Part shown: in pieces, positions 14,341-21,767 of the stretch
How the letters are laid out: every line of letters starts with the position of its first letter
Position numbering within the stretch: the stretch's first letter is position 1
NCBI GenBank assembly: GCA_051653605.1
Contig: JBOFWL010000041.1
Location: 1-23,256, forward strand
Direction: 5' to 3'
DNA from: JBOFWL01 sp051653605
Lineage (GTDB): Bacteria > Spirochaetota > Brevinematia > Brevinematales > Brevinemataceae
DNA length: 23,256 nt
Position numbers and translations under genes: made by a program
The notes under the pieces: model-generated
Database searches by the model: none
Told to the model about the DNA's origin: nothing
What the model saw: the letters and a program-made list of their open reading frames with translations, nothing else

Positions 14341-15546
14341 TTAGTAAGTTATACCTACATTACTCAGCCAACCAGCCCGAATAATTTCGCTTTTATCAGT
14401 GCTAAGCTCTGCAACACGATGGCGTTGAAGGTCTTCTAAGGGAAGAACCCCTGGAGCCTCTGTAAGTTGTTTAAGAGTAGCAACTTGTTCTTCATCAAGC
14501 TTTGCTAGATCGAGAACCGTGTAGTCAGACCAGTAGAGAGAGCTATCTTGTTTACTTGCTTGTGCTTCGAATGATGTAAGATAGTTGATAACATAGAGTG
14601 CTCCATTTTTATTGGGAGCATTAATTGGTATCGACAGGTAATGATGATTATAGAGTGTTCCTTTTGTTAGGAGAAAACTCTTTGATGTTGCAGGAAACTG
14701 TTTAGATTCAATCTGCTCGGCAACGTATCCAATACCATAATTCATAGTAACATCAACATTATTATTTGCAAACAGCAACGATAGCTTACCTACGCTTTCA
14801 GGATATGTTTCTCCCTGTTTCCATAAGTAGGGTTTCATATCGTTGAAATACTGCCAAACTGGTGCCAATGCCTCTTGAAGCTGGCTTGCACTCATCGAAA
14901 GAATATTTTCCTCTCCCAGAATATCAATAGCAATGTTTCGGACAAAGGCATCACCCGTAAAATCGGGCAGTGCAGGGTAGGTGAAGCGCCCTGGATTTTG
15001 TCGCACATAGGCCATAAGGCTTGCAGCATTGGTGAATTTAGATGAGCCATCTCGGCTGATAAAGTTGAACTGTGCTTCGCCCCAAGGCATTTCTAGGCCT
15101 TCGATAGGCACTCCAAAGTCTGTGTTCATAGCGCTTGCAGAGACATAAGCAGATGAAGGCAAGCCTTCAGCGAAAGATCCCCATGTAAGCCCAGCTTCTT
15201 TAAAAGTTTTGAAATTTTCTCCGTTAATCCAGAGAATATCAGCAGATCCAACGGTTTTACCAGCTTGTTTTTCAACAATTAGCTTATTAACCAAGTCTTT
15301 GACATCGTTGATAGGTATGCGCTGAAGCGTAATATTATTGAGTTCTTTAAGTCGAGGTGCGACAACGTTATCCATATATCCGTTAATTTGATCGGATCCA
15401 CCCCACATATAAATTGAGACAGTTGTATTTTGAGAATCGGCTATAACCTTATCCCAATTGTAATTGTTTGCTTGTACATCAGATGATGTTGATTTAGTAC
15501 ACCCTAATAGTGTAAAAATACAGAGTAAAATACTTAACTTTTTCAT
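14341..15546 (-). CDS. ynjB: YnjB-type substrate-binding lipoprotein
   Basis: 401 residues from the ATG at 15544-15546, chosen because GGGGAT lies 5 bp upstream and the promoter excludes little else; the longer frame starts at 15576, inside the promoter region. The lipoprotein signal is MKKLSILLCIFTLLGC (Cys16), followed by TKSTSSDV. The mature protein begins TVSIYMWGGSDQINGYMDN and contains KTVGSADILWINGENFKTF, the hallmark of the YnjB family, a poorly characterised relative of thiamine-binding ThiB. It would capture its ligand outside the inner membrane and deliver it to the permeases downstream. The ligand is unknown. First gene of a four-gene operon with its own strong promoter. Confidence 0.9.
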   Translation of the reverse strand: MKKLSILLCIFTLLGCTKSTSSDVQANNYNWDKVIADSQNTTVSIYMWGGSDQINGYMDNVVAPRLKELNNITLQRIPINDVKDLVNKLIVEKQAGKTVGSADILWINGENFKTFKEAGLTWGSFAEGLPSSAYVSASAMNTDFGVPIEGLEMPWGEAQFNFISRDGSSKFTNAASLMAYVRQNPGRFTYPALPDFTGDAFVRNIAIDILGEENILSMSASQLQEALAPVWQYFNDMKPYLWKQGETYPESVGKLSLLFANNNVDVTMNYGIGYVAEQIESKQFPATSKSFLLTKGTLYNHHYLSIPINAPNKNGALYVINYLTSFEAQASKQDSSLYWSDYTVLDLAKLDEEQVATLKQLTEAPGVLPLEDLQRHRVAELSTDKSEIIRAGWLSNVGITY

Positions 15547-15564
15547 GATATCCCCCTTATTATA

Positions 15565-15603
15565 TGACTTCCACATTATATTACTTTTTCTATATTGAAG
15601 TCA
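15565..15603. promoter_or_regulatory. Inverted repeat bracketing the ABC operon promoter (candidate operator)
   Basis: TGACTTC (15565-15571) and GAAGTCA (15597-15603) are perfect 7-bp arms with centres 32 bp apart, about three helical turns. One arm overlaps the -35 and the other lies 3 bp beyond the -10, the same downstream placement as at the lipoprotein promoter (11162-11212). Confidence 0.45.
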
Positions 15604-15604
15604 A
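15575..15604 (-). promoter_or_regulatory. Promoter of the ynjB-type ABC operon
   Basis: On the minus strand: TTGACT (15599-15604), 18-bp spacer, TATAAT (15575-15580). The leader is short, about 22 nt. Confidence 0.85.
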
Positions 15605-15637
15605 CACCATGCGTCATTTTTTGTGAGCCATTATCGC

Positions 15638-15666
15638 TTGACAAAGTTTTAGGAATGTCTTATAGT
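15638..15666 (+). promoter_or_regulatory. Promoter of the dCMP deaminase-ispH operon
   Basis: TTGACA (15638-15643, perfect), 17-bp spacer, TATAGT (15661-15666), divergent from the ABC operon promoter. Start predicted near 15673. Confidence 0.8.
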
Positions 15667-15711
15667 TAAGGAGATATCTATCAATTATCAATAATAAAAA
15701 GAGAGGGCAAT

Positions 15712-16167
15712 ATGCCGCCCAGTCATAAATATTTTATGAAACACGCTCATGCAACGGCCGCAGCTTCTAAATGCACTTATTTTCAGGTAGGGGCTGTTAT
15801 TGTGAAAAATGGACGTATTATTTCTCATGGGTATAATGGTACGCCAGCGGGGTTCCCCGAAGATTGCCCAGACTTTTTTTGCGGAGATCCTGCAGAGCGA
15901 GAAGACCATCATCATTTTTCCGAACGTACAACAATTCACGCCGAGATGAATGCTATTCTTTGGGCTGCTAGATCTGGCATATCTATTGATGGAGCAACAA
16001 TATACGTTACTCATCAACCTTGTCATAATTGTACGAAAGCATGCGTCGGGGCAGGGCTAAAAACTATTATTTACGACGTCCCTTACGATAAGTCCAACCC
16101 CTATTCTGTGGAGTTTTGCCAAAAATTGGGGGTGGTGCTTTCTAGCTTAGAAGAGATTGAAAAATGA
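15712..16167 (+). CDS. dCMP deaminase (ComEB-like)
   Basis: 151 residues, normal for the family. Zinc and catalytic residues are HAE (H76, E78) and PCHNC (C104, C107). The surrounding GYNGTPAGFPEDC and HAEMNAILWAARSG are typical of deoxycytidylate deaminases, which turn dCMP into dUMP and so feed thymidylate synthesis. A second possible zinc site is suggested by C52, C57 and the His-rich HHH (66-68). The ATG follows GAGAGGG. Its TGA overlaps the ispH ATG (ATGA), which indicates co-translation although the pathways are unrelated. Confidence 0.93.
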   Translation: MPPSHKYFMKHAHATAAASKCTYFQVGAVIVKNGRIISHGYNGTPAGFPEDCPDFFCGDPAEREDHHHFSERTTIHAEMNAILWAARSGISIDGATIYVTHQPCHNCTKACVGAGLKTIIYDVPYDKSNPYSVEFCQKLGVVLSSLEEIEK

Positions 16168-17018
16168 AAGTGCTGATTCCTAAAAGTTCTGGGTTTTGCC
16201 CAGGAGTGAAACGAGCCGAAGAAGGGGTGCTTGCTCTTCGAAAGCAGATGTCCTTGGTACATGTGCATGGGCCTCTTATTCATAACCAAAGCTATATCGA
16301 ACACCTAGCTACTCAGAATATCACCACAATACCTGTGGATCAACTACCAGCAGGGTCAACCCTTGTGATTCGAACTCACGGCATTCCTAAAGACGAAGAA
16401 GAACGATTGGCTAAAAATTTTATCCTCAAAGATATGACATGCCCTATTGTGAAAAGAGTCCAAAAAAAAGTGGAAAAAGCCTCTCAAGAGGGTGCTTTTG
16501 TTATGATTTCAGGAAAAAATAGCCATGCCGAAGTCATTGGGCTGAAAAGCTATGCCCGTTGGTGTAAAGTTATTGAAACCACAGATGAGCTTGCTGAATT
16601 TTTGGCAAACCCCTGTATTCCTAAAGAGGCCACAAAGATTTTTGTTCTTTCTCAAACAACGCATTCCCATGCTTTTTTCCGTAATCTTTGTAAAGAGCTT
16701 CATCGCCACTTTGATGGCTCGCTTCTTATAGAAGAAGCCGATACTGTTTGCCCCGTCACCGAAAATAAAGAAAAAGAAAGCCTCGAGCTTCAAAAGCAGG
16801 CTGATGCTACCGTTGTTATTGGAGACCCTCACAGTTCAAATTCAAAAAAACTTTTTAATATTCTTAAAGAGGCAAACGAGAAAACATTCTTTATCCGTAC
16901 GGCTCAGGATATTCCCAGCCTACCTCTCGATGATGTCCAAACAATAATGCTTGTATCGTCTACATCTACCCCTCGTTTTATCGAAGATGCAGTGCATAAA
17001 GCCCTGGAGGCTTTATAA
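16164..17018 (+). CDS. ispH: 4-hydroxy-3-methylbut-2-enyl diphosphate reductase
   Basis: 284 residues, slightly shorter than E. coli IspH (316). The three cysteines binding the [4Fe-4S] cluster are present: C12 (GFCPGV), C93 (MTCPIV) and C196 (TVCPVT). Substrate-binding residues are also seen: H40-N41 (HGPLIHN), H72 (RTHG), H121 and E123 (NSHAEV), and SSNSKKL. It makes IPP and DMAPP from HMBPP, the last step of the MEP pathway in the cytoplasm. Its stop shares one base with the start of the prenyl synthase (TAATG), a sensible pairing because the products feed that enzyme. Confidence 0.97.
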   Translation: MKVLIPKSSGFCPGVKRAEEGVLALRKQMSLVHVHGPLIHNQSYIEHLATQNITTIPVDQLPAGSTLVIRTHGIPKDEEERLAKNFILKDMTCPIVKRVQKKVEKASQEGAFVMISGKNSHAEVIGLKSYARWCKVIETTDELAEFLANPCIPKEATKIFVLSQTTHSHAFFRNLCKELHRHFDGSLLIEEADTVCPVTENKEKESLELQKQADATVVIGDPHSSNSKKLFNILKEANEKTFFIRTAQDIPSLPLDDVQTIMLVSSTSTPRFIEDAVHKALEAL

Positions 17019-17968
17019 TGTGGAATGAATTTGCTCAAACTCACAAGCCAAGCTTAGAAAATGCAATAAAATTTGAGTGTAATCTTCTTGCAGAAAGAGG
17101 AAAACTGCTTCCTCAAAGCCAACAACTGGCCGACATGCTATGCGAGTACACATTAAGAGGAAAACTGCTTCGGGGATTATTTGTTCGATTGGTGGCGGAG
17201 TCTTTTGGAACCGCAGACAACGAAAAAATTAATAGAGTAGGAGCTTCTTTAGAGCTTGCTCAAAGTGCTTTTTTAATCCATGATGATATTATGGATGGCG
17301 ATACCTTACGTCGAGGTGGCGCTTGCATTCATACTCTAGTAGGCACTAACACGGCTATTTGCTTGGGCGATTGGGCGCTTTTGCATATTTTTTCCAGACT
17401 CTCGTTTTCTTCTGCGCTGGTTGATGTGTTTTCATCTCGTTTGTCTTCTACAGCAGCGGGGCAAGCACATGAAGTTGCTTTAGAATCTAAAAGCAGCCCC
17501 ACATACGATGAAATACTTCAGATTATTCACCATAAGACAGCGCTATATACGTTTGTCCTCCCTTTCGAATCGGGGATGATCTTGGTAGAGGGGGACATTG
17601 CTCCTATGCAAAAATTAGGGCTTGCTTTGGGGGAGATATTTCAGGTGAGGGATGACGAATTAAATTTACTCTCCGAGGAAACAACAGGTAAAAGTGCTGG
17701 GGGAGATATCATCCAAAATAAAAAAACGTTATGCCGGCAGGTTTTGCTTTCCCGCATGCCAGAGGCTGCCACGTTGTTTGGAAAAGAAGGCACTCTTAAT
17801 GCTGTGCGCGAGGCTTACAACAAAAGTGGTGCTGCCACTGAAATAGCTGATTTTTTGAAAACAAAAAGCCAAGAAGTTGCCCAGTTGCTGGATGAATTAC
17901 CCATAAAAAAAAGCGTCCGCCCCTTATGGGGAGGACTACTGAATTTGTTATTGAACCGTAATGTATGA
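17018..17968 (+). CDS. Polyprenyl diphosphate synthase (trans-isoprenyl family)
   Basis: 316 residues. The first aspartate-rich motif is DDIMD (D89-D93), followed by the Arg pair in TLRRGG. The second motif is DDELN (212-216), with Asn in place of the last Asp. The KLLRG segment (49-53) corresponds to the family's GKRLRP. It elongates DMAPP with IPP, the products of IspH encoded just upstream; the chain length (FPP, GGPP or longer) cannot be set from sequence alone. The ATG shares a base with the ispH stop, and CTGGAGG lies 7 bp upstream. It ends 1 bp from the convergent acidic-protein gene, with no visible terminator between them. Confidence 0.92.
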   Translation: MWNEFAQTHKPSLENAIKFECNLLAERGKLLPQSQQLADMLCEYTLRGKLLRGLFVRLVAESFGTADNEKINRVGASLELAQSAFLIHDDIMDGDTLRRGGACIHTLVGTNTAICLGDWALLHIFSRLSFSSALVDVFSSRLSSTAAGQAHEVALESKSSPTYDEILQIIHHKTALYTFVLPFESGMILVEGDIAPMQKLGLALGEIFQVRDDELNLLSEETTGKSAGGDIIQNKKTLCRQVLLSRMPEAATLFGKEGTLNAVREAYNKSGAATEIADFLKTKSQEVAQLLDELPIKKSVRPLWGGLLNLLLNRNV

Positions 17969-17969
17969 T

Positions 17970-18173
17970 TTAATTAAAATCATCTTCATCATCAAAATCA
18001 TCTAAAAGACGGCGGCGAGGAAAGTCATCTTCGTCGTCTTCATCATCAAGATCATCCCAATCTTCGTCATCTTCATCCAAGCTGTCCCACGCTTCTTCAT
18101 CATCGATATCATTCCAGTCCTCGTCACCATCTAGGATATCATCGTCTTCTAAATCATCATATTTGGGGGGCAT
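17970..18173 (-). CDS. Small hyperacidic protein
   Basis: 67 residues from the ATG at 18171-18173, chosen because AAGGAG lies 6 bp upstream; a longer frame to 18206 begins before the SD. By count 30 Asp and 9 Glu make up 58 percent of residues, broken by Trp, Leu and Phe at intervals (EDWND, EAWDSLDE, EDWDDL). A short basic patch PRRRLL sits near the C-terminus. It is not a low-complexity artefact: it has its own promoter, SD and stop. Possible roles include a nucleic-acid mimic, a chaperone of basic proteins or a subunit tail like that of RNA polymerase delta, but none is supported by homology I can see. Confidence 0.75.
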   Translation of the reverse strand: MPPKYDDLEDDDILDGDEDWNDIDDEEAWDSLDEDDEDWDDLDDEDDEDDFPRRRLLDDFDDEDDFN

Positions 18174-18229
18174 CGTCGACTCCTTATCATGTATTCTTAT
18201 CTGCACCGCTTAAACGTAAACTATTAACT

Positions 18230-18259
18230 ATTATGATTTGAAAACGATATTCTTGTCAA
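18230..18259 (-). promoter_or_regulatory. Promoter of the acidic-protein gene
   Basis: On the minus strand: TTGACA (18254-18259), 18-bp spacer, CATAAT (18230-18235). Leader about 50 nt. Confidence 0.75.
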
Positions 18260-18302
18260 GATTTTTTACTTAAAAAGTAAATTTTTTTGTACAAAAAAAT
18301 GG

Positions 18303-18331
18303 TTGATTTTTTATGAAAAATAGTCTATAAT
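18303..18331 (+). promoter_or_regulatory. Promoter of the HIT-rpsU operon
   Basis: TTGATT (18303-18308), 17-bp spacer, TATAAT (18326-18331). The predicted start near 18338 lies downstream of the first in-frame start at 18333, which rules that start out. Confidence 0.85.
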
Positions 18332-18359
18332 AGTGGGAATATTTTCGTGGAGGGAGGTG

Positions 18360-18686
18360 ATGAGCTGTATTTTCTGTGATTTAGCTCAAGAAACTAAGGC
18401 AAAAATTTGGGAAAGTGACACTGTATATGCTATCAATGATATTAACCCGCAGGCACCCACTCATATTTTAGTCATTTCAAAGAGCCACCGATCTTGTTTT
18501 CACGAAACAGAATTGGAGCAACTTCAAGCAATGATGTCTGCTGCACAGGAAATTGTTTCTCTCAAGGGGTTGTCTGAAAAAGGCTATCGCTTGGTCATCA
18601 ACACAGGAGAATATGGAGGACAAACTGTGCCTCATGTTCACCTTCACATCTTGGCAGGGGCAAAGCTTTCTGCAGAATTTAATTAA
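18360..18686 (+). CDS. HIT family nucleotide hydrolase (HinT-like)
   Basis: 108 residues from the ATG at 18360, which is preceded by a double SD (GGAGGGAGGTG). The histidine triad is VPHVHLHILAG (H92, H94, H96), and the N-terminal CIFC pair is the usual HinT zinc position. The length matches HinT. Such proteins hydrolyse adenosine phosphoramidates and related nucleotides in the cytoplasm. The gene is followed after 10 bp by rpsU and shares its mRNA. Confidence 0.95.
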   Translation: MSCIFCDLAQETKAKIWESDTVYAINDINPQAPTHILVISKSHRSCFHETELEQLQAMMSAAQEIVSLKGLSEKGYRLVINTGEYGGQTVPHVHLHILAGAKLSAEFN

Positions 18687-18696
18687 TGAGGTTATC

Positions 18697-18909
18697 ATGC
18701 TTTATATTGAAGTACGTGATGGAGAGTCCGTCGAATCCGCAATTAAGCGTTTTAAAAAAGAAGTCGAAAAAGATGGTATTTTAACAGCAGAAAAAAAACA
18801 CCGTTTCTATGAAAAACCATCCGAAACTCGTAAACGAAAAAAATCAGTTGTTCAACGAAAAATCGAGAAAAAAGTTCGCAAAATGAAACAAATCGAGCGT
18901 TATGCTTAA
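18697..18909 (+). CDS. rpsU: 30S ribosomal protein bS21
   Basis: 70 residues. The start MLYIEVRDGESVESAIKRFK and the Lys/Arg-rich tail (RKRKKSVVQRKIEKKVRKM) are typical of bS21, which binds the 16S 3' end near the anti-Shine-Dalgarno. The ATG at 18697 follows TGAGG; a longer frame extends back into the HIT gene but has no ribosome-binding site. A terminator follows directly. Confidence 0.95.
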   Translation: MLYIEVRDGESVESAIKRFKKEVEKDGILTAEKKHRFYEKPSETRKRKKSVVQRKIEKKVRKMKQIERYA

Positions 18910-18914
18910 ATAAC

Positions 18915-18940
18915 AAAACCCGTCTTAACAGGCGGGTTTT
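18915..18940 (+). terminator. Terminator after rpsU
   Basis: AAAACCCG (18915-18922) pairs with CGGGTTTT (18933-18940), with two more inner pairs and a TTAACA loop. Confidence 0.85.
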
Positions 18941-18988
18941 CTGTTAGCTATTTAAACTCTATATTTTAGATGAAAAATATTAAAAATA

Positions 18989-19017
18989 TTGTAAAATGAT
19001 AAGTTTTTTAGTATAAT
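18989..19017 (+). promoter_or_regulatory. Promoter of the secreted-protein/mnmG unit
   Basis: TTGTAA (18989-18994), 17-bp spacer, TATAAT (19012-19017), about 27 bp before the SD of the gene starting at 19051. Confidence 0.7.
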
Positions 19018-19050
19018 CTGAATATCCTTCTTTTATGGTGGAGGTTCAAG

Positions 19051-19737
19051 GTGAAAAAATGGTTTTTATGCCTGCTCTGTTTAAGTAGTGCTTTATATTC
19101 TCAAGATAAAGAATATTTGTTTGCTCCTCATAACGTTGTCGTTGCTGCATCCTTTGGGATGGCGTTTAACAGTAGGTTTTACGGCTATGGAGGCGGTTTG
19201 AATTTTGGCTATCTCAGATTAAAAGAATCTGGTTCTACCGTTCATAGTCTAGGTCTTCGTATGGGCTTTGAAGCTTATAGTTATGGGGATGGCGTGCATT
19301 ATTTCTTTAATCCAATTCAATATATGTCTTTAGAATCTCTGTATGGTACGGTAAATTTTACTTACTCTGCGGGGTTTAAAGCCTTAAGAGGTGCTATTCT
19401 TTTTGATATTATTGGAGTAGGGGCCGGAGTAGGAGGCACCTCGCGCCGAACAGGTGTATGGAATGGTTTTTATACCGAAGAAACCATTACTCCTTACGTA
19501 TTTAAAAGTAAAATTGATATTATCTTACCTTTTGGCGTTTCTATGGTGTCTTCGCTGGGATATTATATGCAATTTTCTCATAAATTGATGTACGTTTTTG
19601 AAAGAGATAAAGATTTTAGCACCAGTAGCCCGATAGATTATTTCTTTTCGATAGCTGTTGGTTGGGTTGGCGGGAAAAAGCAACCAGCTTACCCCTATTT
19701 GGGGGATTACTCTAAGGGAGAGCTTCCCTCTCTTTAA
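19051..19737 (+). CDS. Secreted, probably outer-membrane beta-barrel protein of unknown function
   Basis: 228 residues, starting at GTG with GGAGG 6 bp upstream. The signal peptide is MKKWFLCLLCLSSALYS, then QDKEYLF. It contains cysteines but no convincing lipobox. The mature protein is rich in Gly, Tyr, Phe and Ser in alternating stretches (FYGYGGGLNFGYLRL, LGLRMGFEAYSYGDG, VNFTYSAGFKALRGAILFD, FFSIAVGWVGG) typical of amphipathic beta-strands. A barrel of about eight strands would fit the size. No family recognised. mnmG starts 41 bp downstream with no terminator between, so read-through is likely. Confidence 0.75.
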   Translation: MKKWFLCLLCLSSALYSQDKEYLFAPHNVVVAASFGMAFNSRFYGYGGGLNFGYLRLKESGSTVHSLGLRMGFEAYSYGDGVHYFFNPIQYMSLESLYGTVNFTYSAGFKALRGAILFDIIGVGAGVGGTSRRTGVWNGFYTEETITPYVFKSKIDIILPFGVSMVSSLGYYMQFSHKLMYVFERDKDFSTSSPIDYFFSIAVGWVGGKKQPAYPYLGDYSKGELPSL

Positions 19738-19778
19738 AGTATGAATTAAACTAAACTAAAATTAAAAGCGAGTTTTTT

Positions 19779-21746
19779 ATGAATAAGTCTTGGGACGTTA
19801 TTGTTGTTGGGGGAGGGCATGCCGGCATAGAAGCGGCGCATGCTTCTGCCAAAATGGGTGCTAATACCCTACTCATATCGTCTAATCTAGACCTTATTGG
19901 GCATATGCCGTGTAATCCCTCTATTGGTGGGGTGGGAAAAGGCCAGCTTGTTAAGGAGATTGATGCTCTTGGTGGGCTAATGGGGCTTGCTGCGGATCAA
20001 AATGGCTTGCAATTTCGTCGATTAAATACTAAAAAGGGGCCTGCTGTTCAATCATCTCGCTCTCAAGCAGATAAAATTGCTTATAGAACATGGATGCAAC
20101 GAGCTCTTACTCAAACTTTAAACCTAACTTTAATTCAGGATAATGCCTTAGAGCTTATTCATCAAAATGGAAGAGTCATAGGGGTTAAAGGCGCTTTTCG
20201 TAGCTATAATGCTAAAGCCGTTGTCGTCACACCTGGAACATTTCTTAATGGCGTTATTCGAATCGGAGAGTGGAGCCAGCCCGCAGGTAGAATGGGGGAG
20301 GGGCCTTCTTCTTCGATGCCAGCTTGTTTTGCCGATCTAGGCATCACCTTGAGGCGATTTAAAACAGGAACCCCTCCCAGGCTAGATGTTCGATCTATTC
20401 GCTTTGATGTATGTGAGATTCAGAACGGAGACAATCCTCCACGGCCATTTTCATTCAGAACACCTCTTGAAACATTCAATCCAACTCAATATCCATGCTG
20501 GTTAACGCATACTTCACCTCGCACTCATGATATTATCGCCGAAAATATCCATCGAGCACCCATGTACTCGGGTGATATCGATGCAACAGGGGTGCGTTAT
20601 TGCCCTTCCATAGAAGATAAGGTAATGAAATTCCCTGATAAAGAACGTCATCATGTATTTTTAGAGCCAGAATCTCTTTCTAGTGGAGAAATCTATCCAA
20701 ATGGATTGTCAAATGCGCTTCCTTTGGATGTTCAAGAAGAGCTTTATCAAAGTATTCCTGGCTTAGAAAATGCATTAATTATTCGTCCTGCCTATGCGGT
20801 CGAGCACGATTATGCGGATCCAACTCAGCTCACCCCTTGGCTTGAGGTAAAACATGTTGAAAACCTCTTTTTAGGAGGGCAGATAAATGGCACTACAGGT
20901 TATGAAGAGGCCGCTGCCTCAGGCCTAGTTGCAGGCATTAATGCTGCGGCTCGTGTCCATGGCAAGGCGCCCGTCGTCTTTAGCCGTACAAATAGCTACA
21001 TAGGCGTTATGATCGATGATTTGACAACGCTTGGAACAATCGAACCCTATCGCATGTTTACGTCGAGGGCAGAGTACCGTTTAATTGTTAGAGAAGATAA
21101 TGCTGATATGAGGCTTTCCCATTTAGGCTACGAGTTAGGTATTCTTTCCAAAGATGCCTATCAAATCCTCGAAACTAAGCAAAAATTGGTAGAAGAAGGG
21201 CTGGATGAGCTTAAAAATATTCAGCTTACCCCCTCTGCAGAATGGGAGCCGCTATTTTCTCATCTTAATACTCCTGCTCCACCGAAAAGAATTTCGGCAG
21301 CAGAGATCCTTCGACGGCCAGAAGTTGACTATGAAACTTTGTGTTCCTCTTTAATGGGGATGGGCAAGTTATCTAAGCCCCAGCCTTTTTTAGTTGGAGA
21401 ACAAATATCTATAGAAATAAAATATGAAGGCTATATTTCAGAAGATTTAAGACGTATTCAAGAAGTTAAAGATGCAGAATCGCTTACCATCCCCGAAAAT
21501 TTCCCCTATGAGAGAGTTTCAGGGCTGCGTTTAGAAGAAATCGAAAAGCTTTCTAAGCTTCGGCCAACAACTTTTAGCCAGATTAGTCGACTTCCAGGAA
21601 TTAGGCCTGCAGCTTTACAAATATTGGCACTTGTTCTTAAATTTGGAGGAGATAAAGGTTTAAATGAATACAGTGTTTCTGCCCCGGAGTGGGGGCATAG
21701 CTCTTCCGACTATAAAAAAGCAACAGAAAACAAAGCCCCCGAGTAG
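19779..21746 (+). CDS. mnmG: tRNA uridine-5-carboxymethylaminomethyl modification enzyme MnmG
   Basis: 655 residues, slightly longer than the usual 620-630. The FAD-binding Rossmann motif VVGGGHAGIEAAHASAKMGA is at the N-terminus. NPSIGGVGKGQLVKEIDALGG, PGTFLNGVI, and the C-terminal helical region with YEGYISEDL and LPGIRPAAL are family hallmarks. With MnmE, not in this window, it modifies U34 of tRNAs reading split codon boxes. The tail after about residue 622 is extra and variable. The SD before the ATG is weak, which fits translation on an mRNA shared with the upstream gene. The stop codon lies in the loop of the terminator hairpin. Confidence 0.97.
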   Translation: MNKSWDVIVVGGGHAGIEAAHASAKMGANTLLISSNLDLIGHMPCNPSIGGVGKGQLVKEIDALGGLMGLAADQNGLQFRRLNTKKGPAVQSSRSQADKIAYRTWMQRALTQTLNLTLIQDNALELIHQNGRVIGVKGAFRSYNAKAVVVTPGTFLNGVIRIGEWSQPAGRMGEGPSSSMPACFADLGITLRRFKTGTPPRLDVRSIRFDVCEIQNGDNPPRPFSFRTPLETFNPTQYPCWLTHTSPRTHDIIAENIHRAPMYSGDIDATGVRYCPSIEDKVMKFPDKERHHVFLEPESLSSGEIYPNGLSNALPLDVQEELYQSIPGLENALIIRPAYAVEHDYADPTQLTPWLEVKHVENLFLGGQINGTTGYEEAAASGLVAGINAAARVHGKAPVVFSRTNSYIGVMIDDLTTLGTIEPYRMFTSRAEYRLIVREDNADMRLSHLGYELGILSKDAYQILETKQKLVEEGLDELKNIQLTPSAEWEPLFSHLNTPAPPKRISAAEILRRPEVDYETLCSSLMGMGKLSKPQPFLVGEQISIEIKYEGYISEDLRRIQEVKDAESLTIPENFPYERVSGLRLEEIEKLSKLRPTTFSQISRLPGIRPAALQILALVLKFGGDKGLNEYSVSAPEWGHSSSDYKKATENKAPE

Positions 21747-21755
21747 GGGGCTTTG
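21731..21755. terminator. Bidirectional terminator whose loop contains the mnmG stop codon
   Basis: CAAAGCCCCC (21731-21740) pairs with GGGGGCTTTG (21746-21755); the loop GAGTA holds most of the TAG stop (21744-21746). On the minus strand TTTT follows the stem, so it also serves the convergent membrane-protein gene. Confidence 0.8.
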
Positions 21756-21767
21756 TGCTTTTATAGG

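Noticed and set aside
15547..15576. Ten-residue extension before the ynjB-type lipoprotein signal
   Set aside because: It overlaps the -10 region and would spoil the signal peptide; the ATG at 15546 has GGGGAT upstream.
18333..18359. Upstream start for the HIT protein
   Set aside because: It lies before the predicted transcription start and has no SD; the ATG at 18360 has a double SD.
18553..18696. N-terminal extension of bS21 into the HIT gene
   Set aside because: The extension overlaps HIT out of frame; the ATG at 18697 has an SD and gives the standard bS21 length.
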